Shown: positions 13,770-22,885 of the stretch, in pieces
Numbering within the stretch: position 1 is the first letter of the stretch
Layout of the letters: the number at the start of each line of letters is the position of its first letter
From: Paragordius varius
Taxonomy: Eukaryota > Nematomorpha
NCBI GenBank assembly: GCA_964247055.1
Contig: OZ176055.1
Coordinates: forward strand, 7,688,001 to 7,752,000
Direction of reading: 5' to 3'
Length of the DNA: 64,000 nucleotides
The notes under the pieces: model-generated
What the model was told of the DNA's origin: nothing
The model's database searches: none
Seen by the model: the letters and a program-made list of their open reading frames with translations, nothing else
Program-made: the position numbers and the translations under genes

Positions 13770-13978
13770 CCTGTAATTTTAGGGCCAAGAATAAATGATT
13801 GGTATGAGGCTGTTTTTTACAATCGTTAGATCCTCCGTCTGCAACTTTAATGGGACACGTCGTTTTAGAGCTGTTAAAATTGTCATTTTCAAAGTCTTTT
13901 GGGGGATGGCTCGATTTGTTAATGCTAGATACGGTATTTGATGTTATCCGAATACCTCGAATGATTACAGTACATATC
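66..13978 (-). CDS. PACS (KrT95D): PACS homologue (phosphofurin acidic cluster sorting protein), 15 exons, both ends missing
   Basis: PACS proteins are cytosolic sorting adaptors that bind acidic-cluster motifs of cargo and link them to AP-1/AP-3 and COPI; Drosophila KrT95D is the fly member. I joined exons by GT-AG sites and frame: 13771-13978, 11912-12094, 10045-10206, 9650-9935, 9149-9309, 8047-8112, 7620-7975, 6037-7372, 3005-3400, 2704-2850, 2503-2606, 1942-2075, 939-1094, 610-709 and 66-247. All phases agree, giving about 1,325 codons. Recognisable family blocks, in order, are RICTVII, LALKLQ/GSKRIIRS, LCIMLQRRKHYKSK with MGYKRLA, NLKKKLIWMLKKLKVSEE, YPAILLTTEDIKHLL, DVRYHEYFLSNDW and IVNRIIDYISHVNG. 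The Ser/Asn-rich middle is longer than in vertebrate PACS (about 960 residues in total). The first exon (family start like MKLFATWEVD) was not found. The C-terminal domain lies beyond base 1. Confidence 0.9.
610..709 (-). CDS. PACS: PACS exon: IVSRITQYIAGAN-like segment
   Basis: The exon enters in phase 1 and leaves in phase 2. It encodes LQAIVNRIIDYISHVNG and then VERLDFGEILLTFNQK. It matches family IVSRITQYIAGAN and HQLPIAEAMLTYKQK. Confidence 0.88.
939..1094 (-). CDS. PACS: PACS exon: [14 protein letters not shown]-like segment
   Basis: The exon encodes SPIFADSMDVRYHEYFLSND followed by WQMLQHG. It matches family [20 protein letters not shown]. It leaves in phase 1 at GTAAGT. The acceptor could be at 1094 or 1103; both keep the frame. 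Confidence 0.85.
1625..1890 (+). mobile_element. hAT-derived short element, copy 1
   Basis: It starts CAGGGGTGTCGTCCAACACA and continues GGGCCGCATTCGCAAAATAT. A related copy lies at 14873-15140. The CAGGGGTGTC start is typical of hAT termini. It sits in an intron of PACS. The right end is not exact. Confidence 0.55.
1942..2075 (-). CDS. PACS: PACS exon: KPVKVAAVGGQ-like segment
   Basis: The exon enters in phase 2 and leaves in phase 1. It encodes SIIKKRLVLFTSFDCVVNYW and then RNFEKWLYKYSFLTKK. This aligns with family PVKVAAVGGQSYLSSVLRFF, and the next residues match FLVIPLG as KTLNILEPP. The phases on both sides fit only this order. Confidence 0.78.
2503..2606 (-). CDS. PACS: PACS exon: KLPVVCTCS-like segment
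   Basis: The exon enters in phase 0 and leaves in phase 2 at a strong donor (GTAAGT). It encodes LYEKCNKLDYPAILLTTEDI followed by KHLLSYLIEKINEL. It lines up with family LQEQKLPVVCTCSSVEIQAV and the residues after it. Confidence 0.85.
2704..2850 (-). CDS. PACS: PACS exon: LNHILI-like segment
   Basis: This 49-codon phase-0 exon has acceptor CTATACAG and donor AAC/GTATGA. It encodes SVPLLESLLEKQFN and, near the end, LFTHNLILIDKNLPCSN. The latter lines up with family QLNHILISDDQLPENI. The usual IILVNTSDWQGQ that follows in vertebrates was not found. Confidence 0.7.
3005..3400 (-). CDS. PACS: PACS exon: basic linker before the C-terminal half
   Basis: The exon begins in phase 0 with DTNTDSEMINNGSKKR and is rich in Lys, Arg, Asn and Ser, including RLRIPRLRKSS. 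Two donors keep the frame, ending the exon at 3005 or at 3023, so its end is uncertain by 18 bases. Confidence 0.72.
4400..5730. other. Unidentified degraded element in a PACS intron
   Basis: Base composition is less AT-rich than the surroundings, and short plus-strand frames are broken throughout. The stretch around 5600-5690 vaguely recalls an integrase-like DNG...F pattern, so a retroelement fossil is possible, but no family can be assigned. Confidence 0.25.
6037..7372 (-). CDS. PACS: PACS exon: large Ser/Asn-rich middle region
   Basis: This 1,336-base exon enters in phase 2 and leaves in phase 0 at CGCAAT/GTATGT. It begins GEKNDIESSIQQF, passes an acidic stretch (LGDDDSGEDSDEF), and then runs for about 400 residues rich in Ser, Asn and Thr, with basic patches such as KPNFRKDN. 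No domain is recognisable. Vertebrate PACS has a similarly disordered, Ser-rich middle, but shorter. Confidence 0.85.
7620..7975 (-). CDS. PACS: PACS exon: middle region, first part
   Basis: The exon starts in phase 0 with ELDMITPALNEE and ends in phase 2 at donor GG/GTATGT. It contains a basic, coiled-coil-like patch (DLEKRLHKLLLRKRKSLKQ). The exon continues the acidic middle region that follows the KVSEE block in the family. Confidence 0.85.
8047..8112 (-). CDS. PACS: PACS exon: NLKKKLIWMLKKLKVSEE
   Basis: This 22-codon phase-0 exon encodes QIPGNLKKKLIWMLKKLKV plus SEE, the counterpart of RNLKQKFIALLRRFKVSDE in vertebrate PACS. It is too short to show up as an open reading frame on its own. 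Confidence 0.9.
8855..9095 (+). repeat. Dispersed 235-base repeat, copy 1
   Basis: It shares long stretches with 52218-52452, for example AATATCAGAAAATGCAAAAAA without its first bases, then GAGTGGCAG. It lies in a PACS intron. Family unknown. Confidence 0.7.
9149..9309 (-). CDS. PACS: PACS exon: acidic segment and basic RTGRMVRTS
   Basis: The acceptor is CTCACAG and the donor CAG/GTAGCG; the exon enters in phase 1 and leaves in phase 0. It encodes an acidic stretch (DPAETDDELAENG) and then SSIRTGRMVRTSHVNELLKK. This resembles the vertebrate segment in which an acidic serine-rich cluster is followed by RSIVRTTSMTRQQN. The cluster contains potential casein-kinase-like acidic serine sites, which is inference only. 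Confidence 0.8.
9650..9935 (-). CDS. PACS: PACS exon: divergent linker
   Basis: The exon starts after a TATATAG acceptor in phase 0 and ends at a weak donor (G/GTTTTA) in phase 1, as the next exon requires. It encodes a His/Gln/Ser/Thr-rich stretch beginning ISERPFCGDV. I see no clear match to vertebrate PACS. The order, spacing and phase place it between the QRRK block and the NLKKKL block. The donor is the weakest splice call in the gene. Confidence 0.65.
9937..9971 (+). repeat. (TA)n microsatellite at a PACS acceptor
   Basis: An uninterrupted TA run directly abuts the acceptor of the 9650-9935 exon and supplies its pyrimidine-poor upstream region. Confidence 0.9.
10045..10206 (-). CDS. 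PACS: PACS exon: LQRRKRYKNRTILGYKTLA block
   Basis: This 54-codon phase-0 exon carries LCIMLQRRKHYKSKALMGYK followed by RLAVAFINLSQ. This is the most conserved stretch of the PACS furin-binding region (family form ILLQRRKRYKNRTILGYKTLA), and it is the single strongest identification in the gene. Confidence 0.93.
11036..11300. mobile_element. TA-flanked MITE, copy 1
   Basis: Terminal inverted repeats have the form CATTTACAATTCAAATTCA, with internal subrepeats AATTCAAATTCACCCT. It belongs to the same family as 13454-13736, 25558-25870 and 44225-44469. It has no coding capacity and lies in a PACS intron. Confidence 0.85.
11912..12094 (-). CDS. PACS: PACS exon: GSKRIIRS block
   Basis: This 61-codon phase-0 exon has acceptor TTTAG/GGT and donor GAG/GTAAAT. 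It opens with GSKRIIRSQAF, the equivalent of GSKRILRS in vertebrate PACS, and ends with IPLNLKFCFE, the equivalent of DLDLTFSLQ. The loop between them is longer than usual and rich in His and Asn. Confidence 0.88.
13454..13736. mobile_element. TA-flanked MITE, copy 2
   Basis: It starts TACCATTTACA and ends TGTAAATGGTA, between TA dinucleotides. The right terminus carries three tandem GGGTGAATTTGAATTGTT-like subrepeats against two on the left. It lies next to a PACS donor. Confidence 0.88.
13771..13978 (-). CDS. PACS: PACS exon: start of the cargo-binding (FBR) region
   Basis: The acceptor ends TATATTTAG and the donor is CAG/GTATAA. The exon enters in phase 2 and leaves in phase 0. It encodes RICTVIIRGIRI, which matches the PACS RLCSLTL strand. 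A low-complexity insert rich in Ser, Asn and Lys follows, and the exon closes with HLFLALKLQ, matching the family VSIAVKMQ. Vertebrate PACS lacks the roughly 40-residue insert. Another acceptor lies 21 bases upstream, so the start is slightly uncertain. A TA-type MITE (13454-13736) and a (TA)n run sit just past the donor. Confidence 0.85.
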
Positions 13979-14872
13979 CTAAATATACCGATGACAAAGG
14001 CTAAAAATGTTTCCAAAAATTAAATGTTTTAAGCAGTTCAAAAACCATATAAAAACCGGTTTAGAATCACTAAATAAAGTAGTTATTTACGATTTTTCTG
14101 GTTGTCAAATTACCATTATAATATTATGATTTTATTATATATGTTTTCAATTACATTTTTTATGGTATTAACACTTCTCTACCTTTTTACTTTTCCTAGC
14201 TTGTTTTTTGGGCTATTTTATATGCCAGAGCTCAATTAAGTAAAAGCAAAGTTTTAGGAGTTATTTTAGTTATAATTTAATTGCCAAAAATTAATCGCAT
14301 TTATTAGTTAGCTTATATTTTTTACAGTTTTGTTTTCTGGAGTTTGTCAGCTCAAAAACATGATTGAACCGAACAACTGATATTAATATTAAAATATATC
14401 CAATTTTTGCTGGTATGTAGCTTGAAAACTTCTTAGTGTTAATTAAATTAATTTTCTAACCTTAATATACATTTATTTGCCTGTTTCATTAGCGATTTAA
14501 AAAAAATATAGAAAAAAATGACGGCAACAAAGTTTGAGATCAGAAGTTTACAATTTTCATTTTTTGAAAAAAATTTGTATAATGCGCCTAGAAGGCCAAA
14601 AAAAGCATATATATAAATTCGGCTTAATACCTTAAGTATTTTTTAAGATATTCAAATGTCAAATCGCTCTGCAATATAAAACAACCCCAAAAAGCAATGA
14701 AGTGTTAATGTGTCGTATTCTTGGTGTTAAAAATGACATACTATCGGTTATATTGAATTCAACCCGTCTCAAAAACATTCTTTTGTTTTATAAAAATAGG
14801 CATTTATAATGAAAAAAACAAATCTTGCAACATTGTAAAAATGTTTGATCTGCCAAAACAGCTTATAAACCA

Positions 14873-15140
14873 GGGATGTCCAACACAGATGGCTTCGCGG
14901 GCCGAATTCGCAAAATATAGGGCCTTTAATAAATATTTTTTAGATTTTAAACATAATATTGTGAAAACTACCATTTATAACATTTTTATCTAACTCATTG
15001 ACAAAATTCGGAAAAACCTATTGAAAATAATTTTTTGATAAAATCAATTTTATTTAGATTTCAATTTTGTATTTGAAATAAATATCTCGCTGACTGCAGA
15101 AATATTTCGGAGGGCCATATGTAGGGCAACCTGATCCAAA
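14873..15140 (+). mobile_element. hAT-derived short element, copy 2
   Basis: It starts CAGGGATGTCCAACACAGAT, continues GCGGGCCGAATTCGCAAAAT, and ends near GGAGGGCCATATGTAGGGCA. It resembles 1625-1890 over its length. A left-end fragment also occurs at 54003-54040. Confidence 0.6.
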
Positions 15141-15949
15141 AGATTATGTTTCTGAAAAGGCATTTAAATTTGAGTATAAATAAGTTTTATGGTCCATATG
15201 TTCAGAAAATGGATTTGATGTGCGTTAAAGATAAACCGAATGATGTAGAATTTGACATGGATTTTAATGCAAAAAAACCCAATTTATTCTAAAATCATAT
15301 GGCAAATAGATGGTTTATGTTGATTTACGGAAAGGCAAAAATTAAATAAAAATCTTTGTCAGTAATAAATTGGTTATTATTTGTATAATTGAATTAATTT
15401 AATCAATGTTATAATTTATAATATATTACGGAGCCTAAAAAAGCATTCCATTTAATATATATTAAGTCCTAAAACCACTGTATATCCATAAGCTTTGACC
15501 AGTAAAGAAATAATCCTTATATAAAAAATTGCATCAAATAAATCGATATTTAATTAACTATTAATGGGAGTAAATCTGAGATTAAATATATGGCTATAAA
15601 AAACTTTTTAAATAAAAATTGAAATAAAAATTGAATACTTTGGTGTAACCGAATTATCTTTATTCGAAAGGTTTGAATCGATGGCTGATAAAAATCTCTG
15701 TTTTTTATTCATTCAAAAATGATCACATAGTGATGCGATATTATGGTTTATTCATGTCTAAAAACATATGATAAATATTTAAATCTATATTTTCACATTT
15801 ACAATAATTAGTTATACCGTGTAAAAAGTAGGAACTTGACTTTGTGTAAATATTATTATCACATAATATAAAATAAGCATTTTTTCAGAATGCCAATTCT
15901 ATAAACTAAAATTCCACAAAAAAATAACTTGTTAAAAATTACTAATGGG

Positions 15950-18560
15950 ACAAAGTATCAGGATTATCATGGTGCTTTTAAATATGGTCCTTACGAGTGG
16001 TATTAAAATGCTATGCCTCATATCAGAAAATGGCAAAATTTGCTCATTTTAAGTTTTTGATGAGAGCTAAAAGCTATGTTCTAAAAAACATCACTAAAAA
16101 ATATCAGGAGATGGATATATAAACAAATCAATATTTTGGAGAAATTTTAATTTTTACATAAGGGTTCAGATGTTTCACCATTTTTCCTGTGCTTAAATGA
16201 CCAAGTCTTCTTAAAATAAATATAAAAATGCCGGAATCGCGCAAAATGTATCAGGATTATCATGGTGCTTTTGGTTTTTACCTTTACGAGCTATATAATA
16301 CGGTTTTATGGTTTTAGATAAAAGAAAATTTGCGCACATTTTATTTTAAAAGCTAAATGCTTCATTCCAATAATTATCACTAATATTTATCATAACCTAC
16401 CTATATATAGCAAAATAATATTTTTTAAAAAGATTAATTTGATAATGTGGAGCCCGAACGTCCTAATTTTTATGCTCTAGTAAAGTAGGCTAGTTTTTCA
16501 AAACTAAACACAACGCGGAGGTTGAGCAAAAAAAAATAAAATATATGCTATTTGGTATCAACTAAAAATATTTTTAAAATGCAAACTTTTTAAAATTTTG
16601 TTTTTAGCAAAGTTTTGGTGAACGTACATACTATTATGAGTCAGTATGAAAACCTTATAAAAACGCTTTTTCTATATAAATTATATGATGCTGAACATTT
16701 TTATTACTTATGAATTTTAATTTTGTGGTTGTATACTTTCAACTTTCGGTGATTAGACATAAATTTAAGGACGAACGAATTTTTTAATCGAAAAATCTGA
16801 GGTGATAGAAATGCAGCATCATCGAACTATATGAAAAAAGTGTTTTTATAAGTTTCCATCATGCCTGGAAATAGTATGAAGTACGTTTCAATAAAATTTT
16901 ACTAAAAATTAAATTTTTGTAAAAAATATGCATTTTTTCAAAAATAATTTGCAATTTTCTGATATGGAGCATCTAAATATATTAAGAGAAAATAACTTAT
17001 TTAAATTACGTGTGAAGGCTAAAAGAAAAGCACCATGATAATTCTGACAATATAATTTAAGGATGCCGAAACTTTTATTACCTGAGAATTTTAATGTTAG
17101 TTTGCTTAAAAAATTTTGGTGTTTTGTAAAAAAACACATTTAACATAAAATGAACCTTAAAATTGAAAGCTTATGTGATAGAAATGTTCAATATCACCAA
17201 TTGAATAGAAAAGGTGATTTTATTACGTCTTTATTTATTTTTCCATCACTAAAATAGTATAATGTACGACAAAATTTTTTAAAAGATTATTTTGAAAAAT
17301 ATATGTATTTTTTAAAAAATATTTTTAGATGATATTAAAATTTAATATCTATTTTAAATTTTTATTGCGCAATCCCGGAATTTTTGTGTTTATTTCAAGA
17401 GGACTAGCCGATTTTAGAAGAGCAAAAAAGTTAGCGATTCTTGGAGCCCAATCTAAAAATTATTTTTATAAAATAATATGTTGCATTTTATATGTATTTA
17501 GTGATATTTTTTGGAATGAAGCCTCTAACTTTTGCCAAAATTGAGAAATATGCGCAAGTTTTGTGATTTTCTGATATAGAGCACTTGCCACAAAAGTGTA
17601 AAACGCTTTCTTAAATCACTAAGGGCCAAAATCCAAAGAACCTAGTAATACTTATACTTTCCTATCAGAATATATATATTTCATTGGGTCATTATTTTGG
17701 CCACCCGATTTCGGGGGCAATGTAATAACAGCTCTTTAGGGTGATATATGGGCCATTGTTTTATAAACTATAATAATAATTAAATTTTGGGTAAATAAAG
17801 AATTTATGCACCCAGTGCTAATATAAGTATCCAGATGACATATATTGCTTCCAAAGGCCTTAAAAAATCTTTTATATATCTGGTAGGAAAATACATGAAT
17901 ATTATTTTTGGTTTTATCGCTTACGAGTATTCTTGAAAGTTATTTTTACTTTTATAATAGATCCACTGTATCAGACAAGCAAAATCGCACATTTTTCTAA
18001 ATTTTTTGGTAAAATATAATTGCATCATTCCAAATAATATCAGTAAAAGATATCAACCACATATAAAAAGTAAAGGAATATTTTTTAAGATTTTCTTAAT
18101 TGACTCCGATCTAAAAAAATTACTTTTCTAAAATGGCGTTCTCTTAAATAAACTCAAAAATCGCTGGACAGCGCGATAAAGAGTTTTTATGCTAAAAAAA
18201 TTGATATCAGCTAAAGGTTTTAAAAACAATGTATAACTTTTACAAAAATTTGATTGGCAAACTTTTGTTGAATGCACTTCAATTCTGAGGCATGATGGAA
18301 ACAGTTTAAAAACGCTTCAAGGTATTTAAACGCTTTTTCTTTGAATTGGGGATACTGAGGTATTTATCGTCGAATTCACATAAAAGGTTGTTTGCTCATA
18401 GATTTGGTAAACTTTTGTAAGTGGTTTTGCAATATGTTAAAGAGTTATAATACCGTATTTATCATGTCAAGTTGTTTCAACAAAATTTTAGAAGTAAATT
18501 TTTAAAATATAATTATTTCATATCAATATTAGCATATATTTAAACTCTTTACCCCACAAT
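15950..18560. repeat. Mosaic of diverged direct and inverted repeats
   Basis: TATCAGGATTATCATGGTGC occurs at 15956 and 16249 and, inverted, near 17027-17050. Long phrases about 'aaaacgctttttc' and 'gcaaaatttgc...tttttggtaaaatat' recur at intervals of several hundred bases in both orientations. No gene and no transposase were seen. Confidence 0.6.
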
Positions 18561-18691
18561 TTTGAAATTTTGGAATTTTTAAAAAACTAAGATTCGGGCC
18601 CACAAATATAAATTAAATTTTAATAAAATATTTATTTATTTATATGTAGTTTTAGTTTTATATTAATGCTTATCCCCTTATCTGTTCAATA

Positions 18692-20190
18692 TGTGTACAG
18701 AAATGATAATGAGAAAATTGGATGTTAAAAATATAGGTGTAAGAATAGGAGGGAGAACAATCAATAATTTAAGGTTTGCAGAGGATTCCACTCTTATAGC
18801 TAAAAGTGTAAATGATTAAAAAGAATTGATTGAAGAGATTCGAAAGGAAAGTTGAGTTATGGTCTTATGCTTAATCCTAACAAAAACAAAATATTATGTA
18901 CTGGGGTAAAGCCTTCAATAATTATCGATGAGGTGCAAATAGAAGTAGTTAATCAGTTAACGTTTTTGGGTGCTATAATTTCCGAGGATGGCTCTTCAAC
19001 TCCTGACATCAGAAAGAGAATTGAATTGGGTAGAGAAGCGATGACCAAATTAAAAGAGATTTGTAAAAACAAAAGCGTTTTTAATTGAAACTAAAAAAAG
19101 ATTATTCTACTGTGTTGTACTCCCGGTCACGACGTATGGCTGTGAGAGCTGGACACTCAGAAAAAGAGACAAAGAAAGGCTCATGGCTTTGGAAAGGAGC
19201 TGCTGGCGTAAAATGCTAGGATATACCTGGACGGATAAAATTAAAAATGGAAGTCTAACTACATAAATATATCTTGAAACAAACATCCTGGAAATAATTC
19301 TAAAAAGAACGTTTTATTTTGGTCATAGAACGTTTTATTTTGGTCATGTAATGCGATCAAATTCTTTAGAGAAAGACACATGCCCATGTGAAGGTTGAAA
19401 CAATGTTCATACATTCGTTCTTTTGGTGAAGATAAAAAGCTCATCCTACCTTCACTTGCGTGCTATAAAACGAGCATATAAAATTGAGGATCGTAGGATT
19501 TTAATACTTAGTAACTTTTGAACTATATGGAATTTTTGAATTCTGAAAAGTGTTCCAAATAAAGTAAACACTATATTATAAGATTTTAGCTGACAAAAGA
19601 TTATTTGTTGAAAGTATTATCAAAAATTTTAATTATATTAGAAGGCATTAAAACTAAATAAATACTTGGGTATTTTTTATTAATTAGCTCTAATTTTTAG
19701 TCCAGTATAATTTTCGTTGGCAATTAAAACTAAAAAATGCCATATAATTACTATCCATCAACATTCGACACTATAGTGGATAATCCTGGATATATATCAT
19801 ATTTTAATCGTCCAAGTAAGTTTCTTAAATCTTTTTTTATCTATTATTTATAGGCTTGATCCCATATCTCAGACATCATCCAGTCTTAATATGTGGCTTC
19901 ATCGGAAATCAACCTCAAAAAGTACACTCAACATTCACATAAAATAAACATATGATTTAAAACGAGCCCATTTCGGTGAAGGTAGAGACACCTTCACATG
20001 GGCTACAATGTTTGGGAAGGAGAAGGACAAAGGAAACGATGCCCCACAGATGAGGTGGTTGGATATGATAAAAGAGGAGATTAAAATGACGTTGAACGAC
20101 AGTGTAACGATAAAAGATAGAAGGAAGGGGAAAGCAAAAGTAAATACTATATCCAAAAAGTCGTTTACGACTTAGGAATAACCAACCAAC
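18692..20190 (+). mobile_element. LINE fragment (RTE-like), 5'-truncated and broken
   Basis: Plus-strand fragments encode the end of a reverse transcriptase. LRFAEDSTLIAKS is a variant of the YADDT box, and LMLNPNKNKIL and LTFLGAIISEDGSSTPDIRK follow. Another piece at 19980-20170 gives the C-terminal MRWLDMIKEEIKM motif. It has several stops and frame changes. A 21-base tandem duplication lies at about 19304-19345. The order of the pieces is that of a single LINE insertion. Confidence 0.8.
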
Positions 20191-20534
20191 CAATAATTTT
20201 TTGGAATGAAGTATCCAGTTTTCTTCAAAAAAAATTATTAAAAAAATGTTCGCAATATTTGCTATATGACCCAAAAGGTGATTAGCTTCTTAAAAACTCG
20301 TAAAACCAAAAGCGCTCTCCTAATCCTCATTTTTGAATCTGAATATATCATACAGCCCAATTTTTTGCGTAGGGTTGTTATTCAGACAAGGTCACATCGA
20401 TGTGTTAAAAACTATAATTTTTGCTTTTTATTTTGACTAAATGTGTTATTTTTTAACATTCGCCATAAATATTCAAAGTATTTTCAATTTTTTATGAAAG
20501 ATGATATTTAGTCATTTTTAAGTACGGCTCTAAG

Positions 20535-21485
20535 ATGCAGATTACATCAGGTACTGGGCTGGTGAAAATAACTGCTGGAGTTGTTGGTGCATTATTTGTT
20601 GGATATTGTTTTTATTTTGATAAAAAGCGGCGCAGCCATCCGGATTTTAAACGAAAATTACGCGAAAGTTTTTTAAATTTTATTGTTTAGAAAGGGCTAA
20701 ACAACGACAGATATTAGAAAATGGTAATGGCCTTGATATACCAGATATTCACGATCATGAAGCTATGCAGAAATTCTTTTTGCAAGAGATAACCAAAGGA
20801 GAGGAACTTATGATGCTTGGTTTATATTTCTTATACTATTATTCTTTATTGATATGATCCATCATTTAAACAATATTTTGTACAGGTGATATTGATTCCG
20901 GAATCGAACATTTAAGTTATGCGGTGGCTATATGTTCACAGCGGGAACAATTGCTTGGCGTGTTGGAGAGAACACTTCCTCCACAAATTTTTATCATGTT
21001 AGTTCAAAAATTACCACAAGCTCAAAAAGTTAATATATAGTTTGTTTTCTTAACCAAAGATATCTAGTACCCGTTGTGTTAAACCTTTTTCACGGATTTT
21101 AATCTAATATATATGTTTATTTTATGTTATTATGCTATAAATTACTGTTGAATATAATTTATTTTATAGACTGGTTAAACTGTTATATGCTTATTTTAAA
21201 TTATTATAAAGCTTTTTTTAATACCGATATCTGAGTTAACAAATGTTTAATACTTGGGTAAAATGTTTTTTGTATTCAACACACTTTTTTGCAAGTGGGT
21301 GCAAATTTGAAATTAATTATTAGTTTACGATATTTTTTTACCTATAGAAAATATTTGGAAAACTTTCTCCCACTGGTAATGCAAATACTAGTCTCAATGC
21401 TAAATTTTCACCGTTGGACATTGAAGAAAAATTGATTATGGATTCTCCAACGATACCCATTATATCTGAGGAGGATGTAGATTAA
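20535..21485 (+). CDS. Tom20: Tom20, mitochondrial import receptor subunit (four exons)
   Basis: Tom20 is the outer-membrane receptor that binds amphipathic presequences of mitochondrial precursors and passes them to the TOM pore. The exons 20535-20667, 20691-20819, 20886-21028 and 21348-21485 join in frame to a 180-residue protein; human TOMM20 has 145. Residues about 9-27 form the N-terminal anchor (VKITAGVVGALFVGYCFYF). The conserved DKKRRSHPDFKRKLRE follows, then the TPR-like core (HEAMQKFFLQEITKGEEL, GIEHLSYAVAICSQREQLL, LERTLPPQIFIML), and the acidic C-terminus SEEDVD, like the family AEDDVE. The start codon follows an upstream stop, and no other ATG fits the family N-terminus. Intron 1 is only 23 bases. 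A polyadenylation signal AATAAA lies at 21559-21564. Confidence 0.95.
20668..20690 (+). other. 23-base intron in Tom20
   Basis: The segment begins GTTTTTTAAA and ends TTGTTTAG. Read through, it gives a stop. Removed, it gives KLREKRAKQR, matching the basic segment after the Tom20 anchor. It may instead be a sequencing or evolutionary deletion, but its GT/AG ends and the similar introns in the EB gene favour a real intron. Confidence 0.8.
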
Positions 21486-21558
21486 ACAAATATGTTTTAT
21501 TACTGAATTGATTAATTAAAGTTAATATTATCTCAAATATGAATACATTCATTGTATA

Positions 21559-21564
21559 AATAAA
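21559..21564 (+). terminator. Polyadenylation signal of Tom20
   Basis: AATAAA lies 74 bases after the Tom20 stop codon, in AT-rich sequence. Confidence 0.55.
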
Positions 21565-22351
21565 TGTTTTTACTGTACTATACTTGAAATGAATGTATAA
21601 TCCTTTGTTTTACAGTTAATGATTTTTTGATTAAACATTTTATTTTCGTAAAACATATATTGATTTGTTAAAGCTTAACTTGGCAAAGTGTGTAAATTTA
21701 TGTCAAATTATTTTACAAATTTTGGTACCGATTACATTTTTACTTTTGATTGCAATTTCAAATTGCAAACTACTTTAGTAAAAAATTCTTTCTACTGTTT
21801 TAAACAAAATTATAAATTTTGGTTTTATTACTGCATAAAACCCAAGAAAACATATAAAGTTTTGTACGTCAAAGGAAAAAACTAAATTAACAGAATGGCT
21901 CAAATGAATATGGAATGAGATATCTTTAACTTTTGTCCCATGTAACAATGTTAAAAGTTCAATTCAAAGAAATATCTAAAAATTTATTTGGTAAATGCCA
22001 TAATAAGGGACGTTACAAGTATCAATAAAAATGAAAAATAAATTCAAATATTATATATATATATCTATAACATATGGTCCAAATAGGTATTTTTGACTAT
22101 TGCGCAACTTTTATAAAATAAATTGTTATTTAATTGTTTACAATAATTATTGGCTATCTTGTATATTATGTTGATTGTTTTAAATAATATTTATACCATG
22201 TTGCAACAAATTAATTATTTATATATATTTATATAAGGCCTAAAATTACATAATTGAATTGCATTAATACGGGTTTTGGGGGGAATGTTTAATACTGCGA
22301 TACTCTCTAATTAAGCCTTGACTTTTGAAAAATACTATTTAGACACAGACA

Positions 22352-22885
22352 CTAAACCGAGGTTGGTTGGCATTTAGATATCCGTTCCCAAAAATGTTTT
22401 ACATTTGTATCATTGATACTCTTATGATTGTCTTGAGTTTTGTGAATTGGTAAAGAAGTAGTTTCCTTTACGAGCTGGTGTTCAAAAATATTTTGAGTGG
22501 TGGTCGTAACACTACTTATGGTATGTGTTAATGTAGTTATCGCTTCACAAAATTCCTCATCATTTTCGGAATCTTCATCATCATCAAGCTTGGCTATGGG
22601 AGGATTTTTACCCACTTGATTTTGAAATTTGTTATGTCTTGGTGCTTTTGTCATTTCTTTGGCGAGCAAATTATTTGAGAGGCCATTTTTGTTGCTAACA
22701 TAGTTGTTTGATAACTGTTTTTGATAACCAATAACTTCTGGAGCATCTGAACTGGCTGATAGCAAACTGTTTGGACTATCTATCCCTGATGAGGTTGATG
22801 AATGAGTCGTAATGTTGGAAACTGTCATATTCGGTTTAGAGTTGTTATCCTTTTCAAAATCGCTTTTGGTATCGATCATCAATTT
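22352..22885 (-). CDS. Ig receptor exon 7: tail end with PDZ-ligand-like TSV
   Basis: This phase-0 exon is rich in Ser and Thr with an acidic patch (DDDEDSENDEEFCEA). It ends ERISKCQPTSV and a TAG stop. T-S-V at the carboxyl end fits the class I PDZ-binding pattern. The alternative, a donor at TCG/GTTTAG, is weak. Confidence 0.75.
   Translation of the reverse strand, partial: KLMIDTKSDFEKDNNSKPNMTVSNITTHSSTSSGIDSPNSLLSASSDAPEVIGYQKQLSNNYVSNKNGLSNNLLAKEMTKAPRHNKFQNQVGKNPPIAKLDDDEDSENDEEFCEAITTLTHTISSVTTTTQNIFEHQLVKETTSLPIHKTQDNHKSINDTNVKHFWERISKCQPTSV

Noticed and set aside
20668-20690. Tom20 as a frameshifted pseudogene
   Set aside because: Other introns are present, the family residues are intact to the C-terminus, and the extra bases have GT/AG ends like three other short introns in the window.
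13771-22885. PACS exons as the cytoplasmic tail of the Ig receptor
   Set aside because: The phases do not match between 22352 and 13978. The Ig receptor has its own stop, and the downstream exons match PACS in order.
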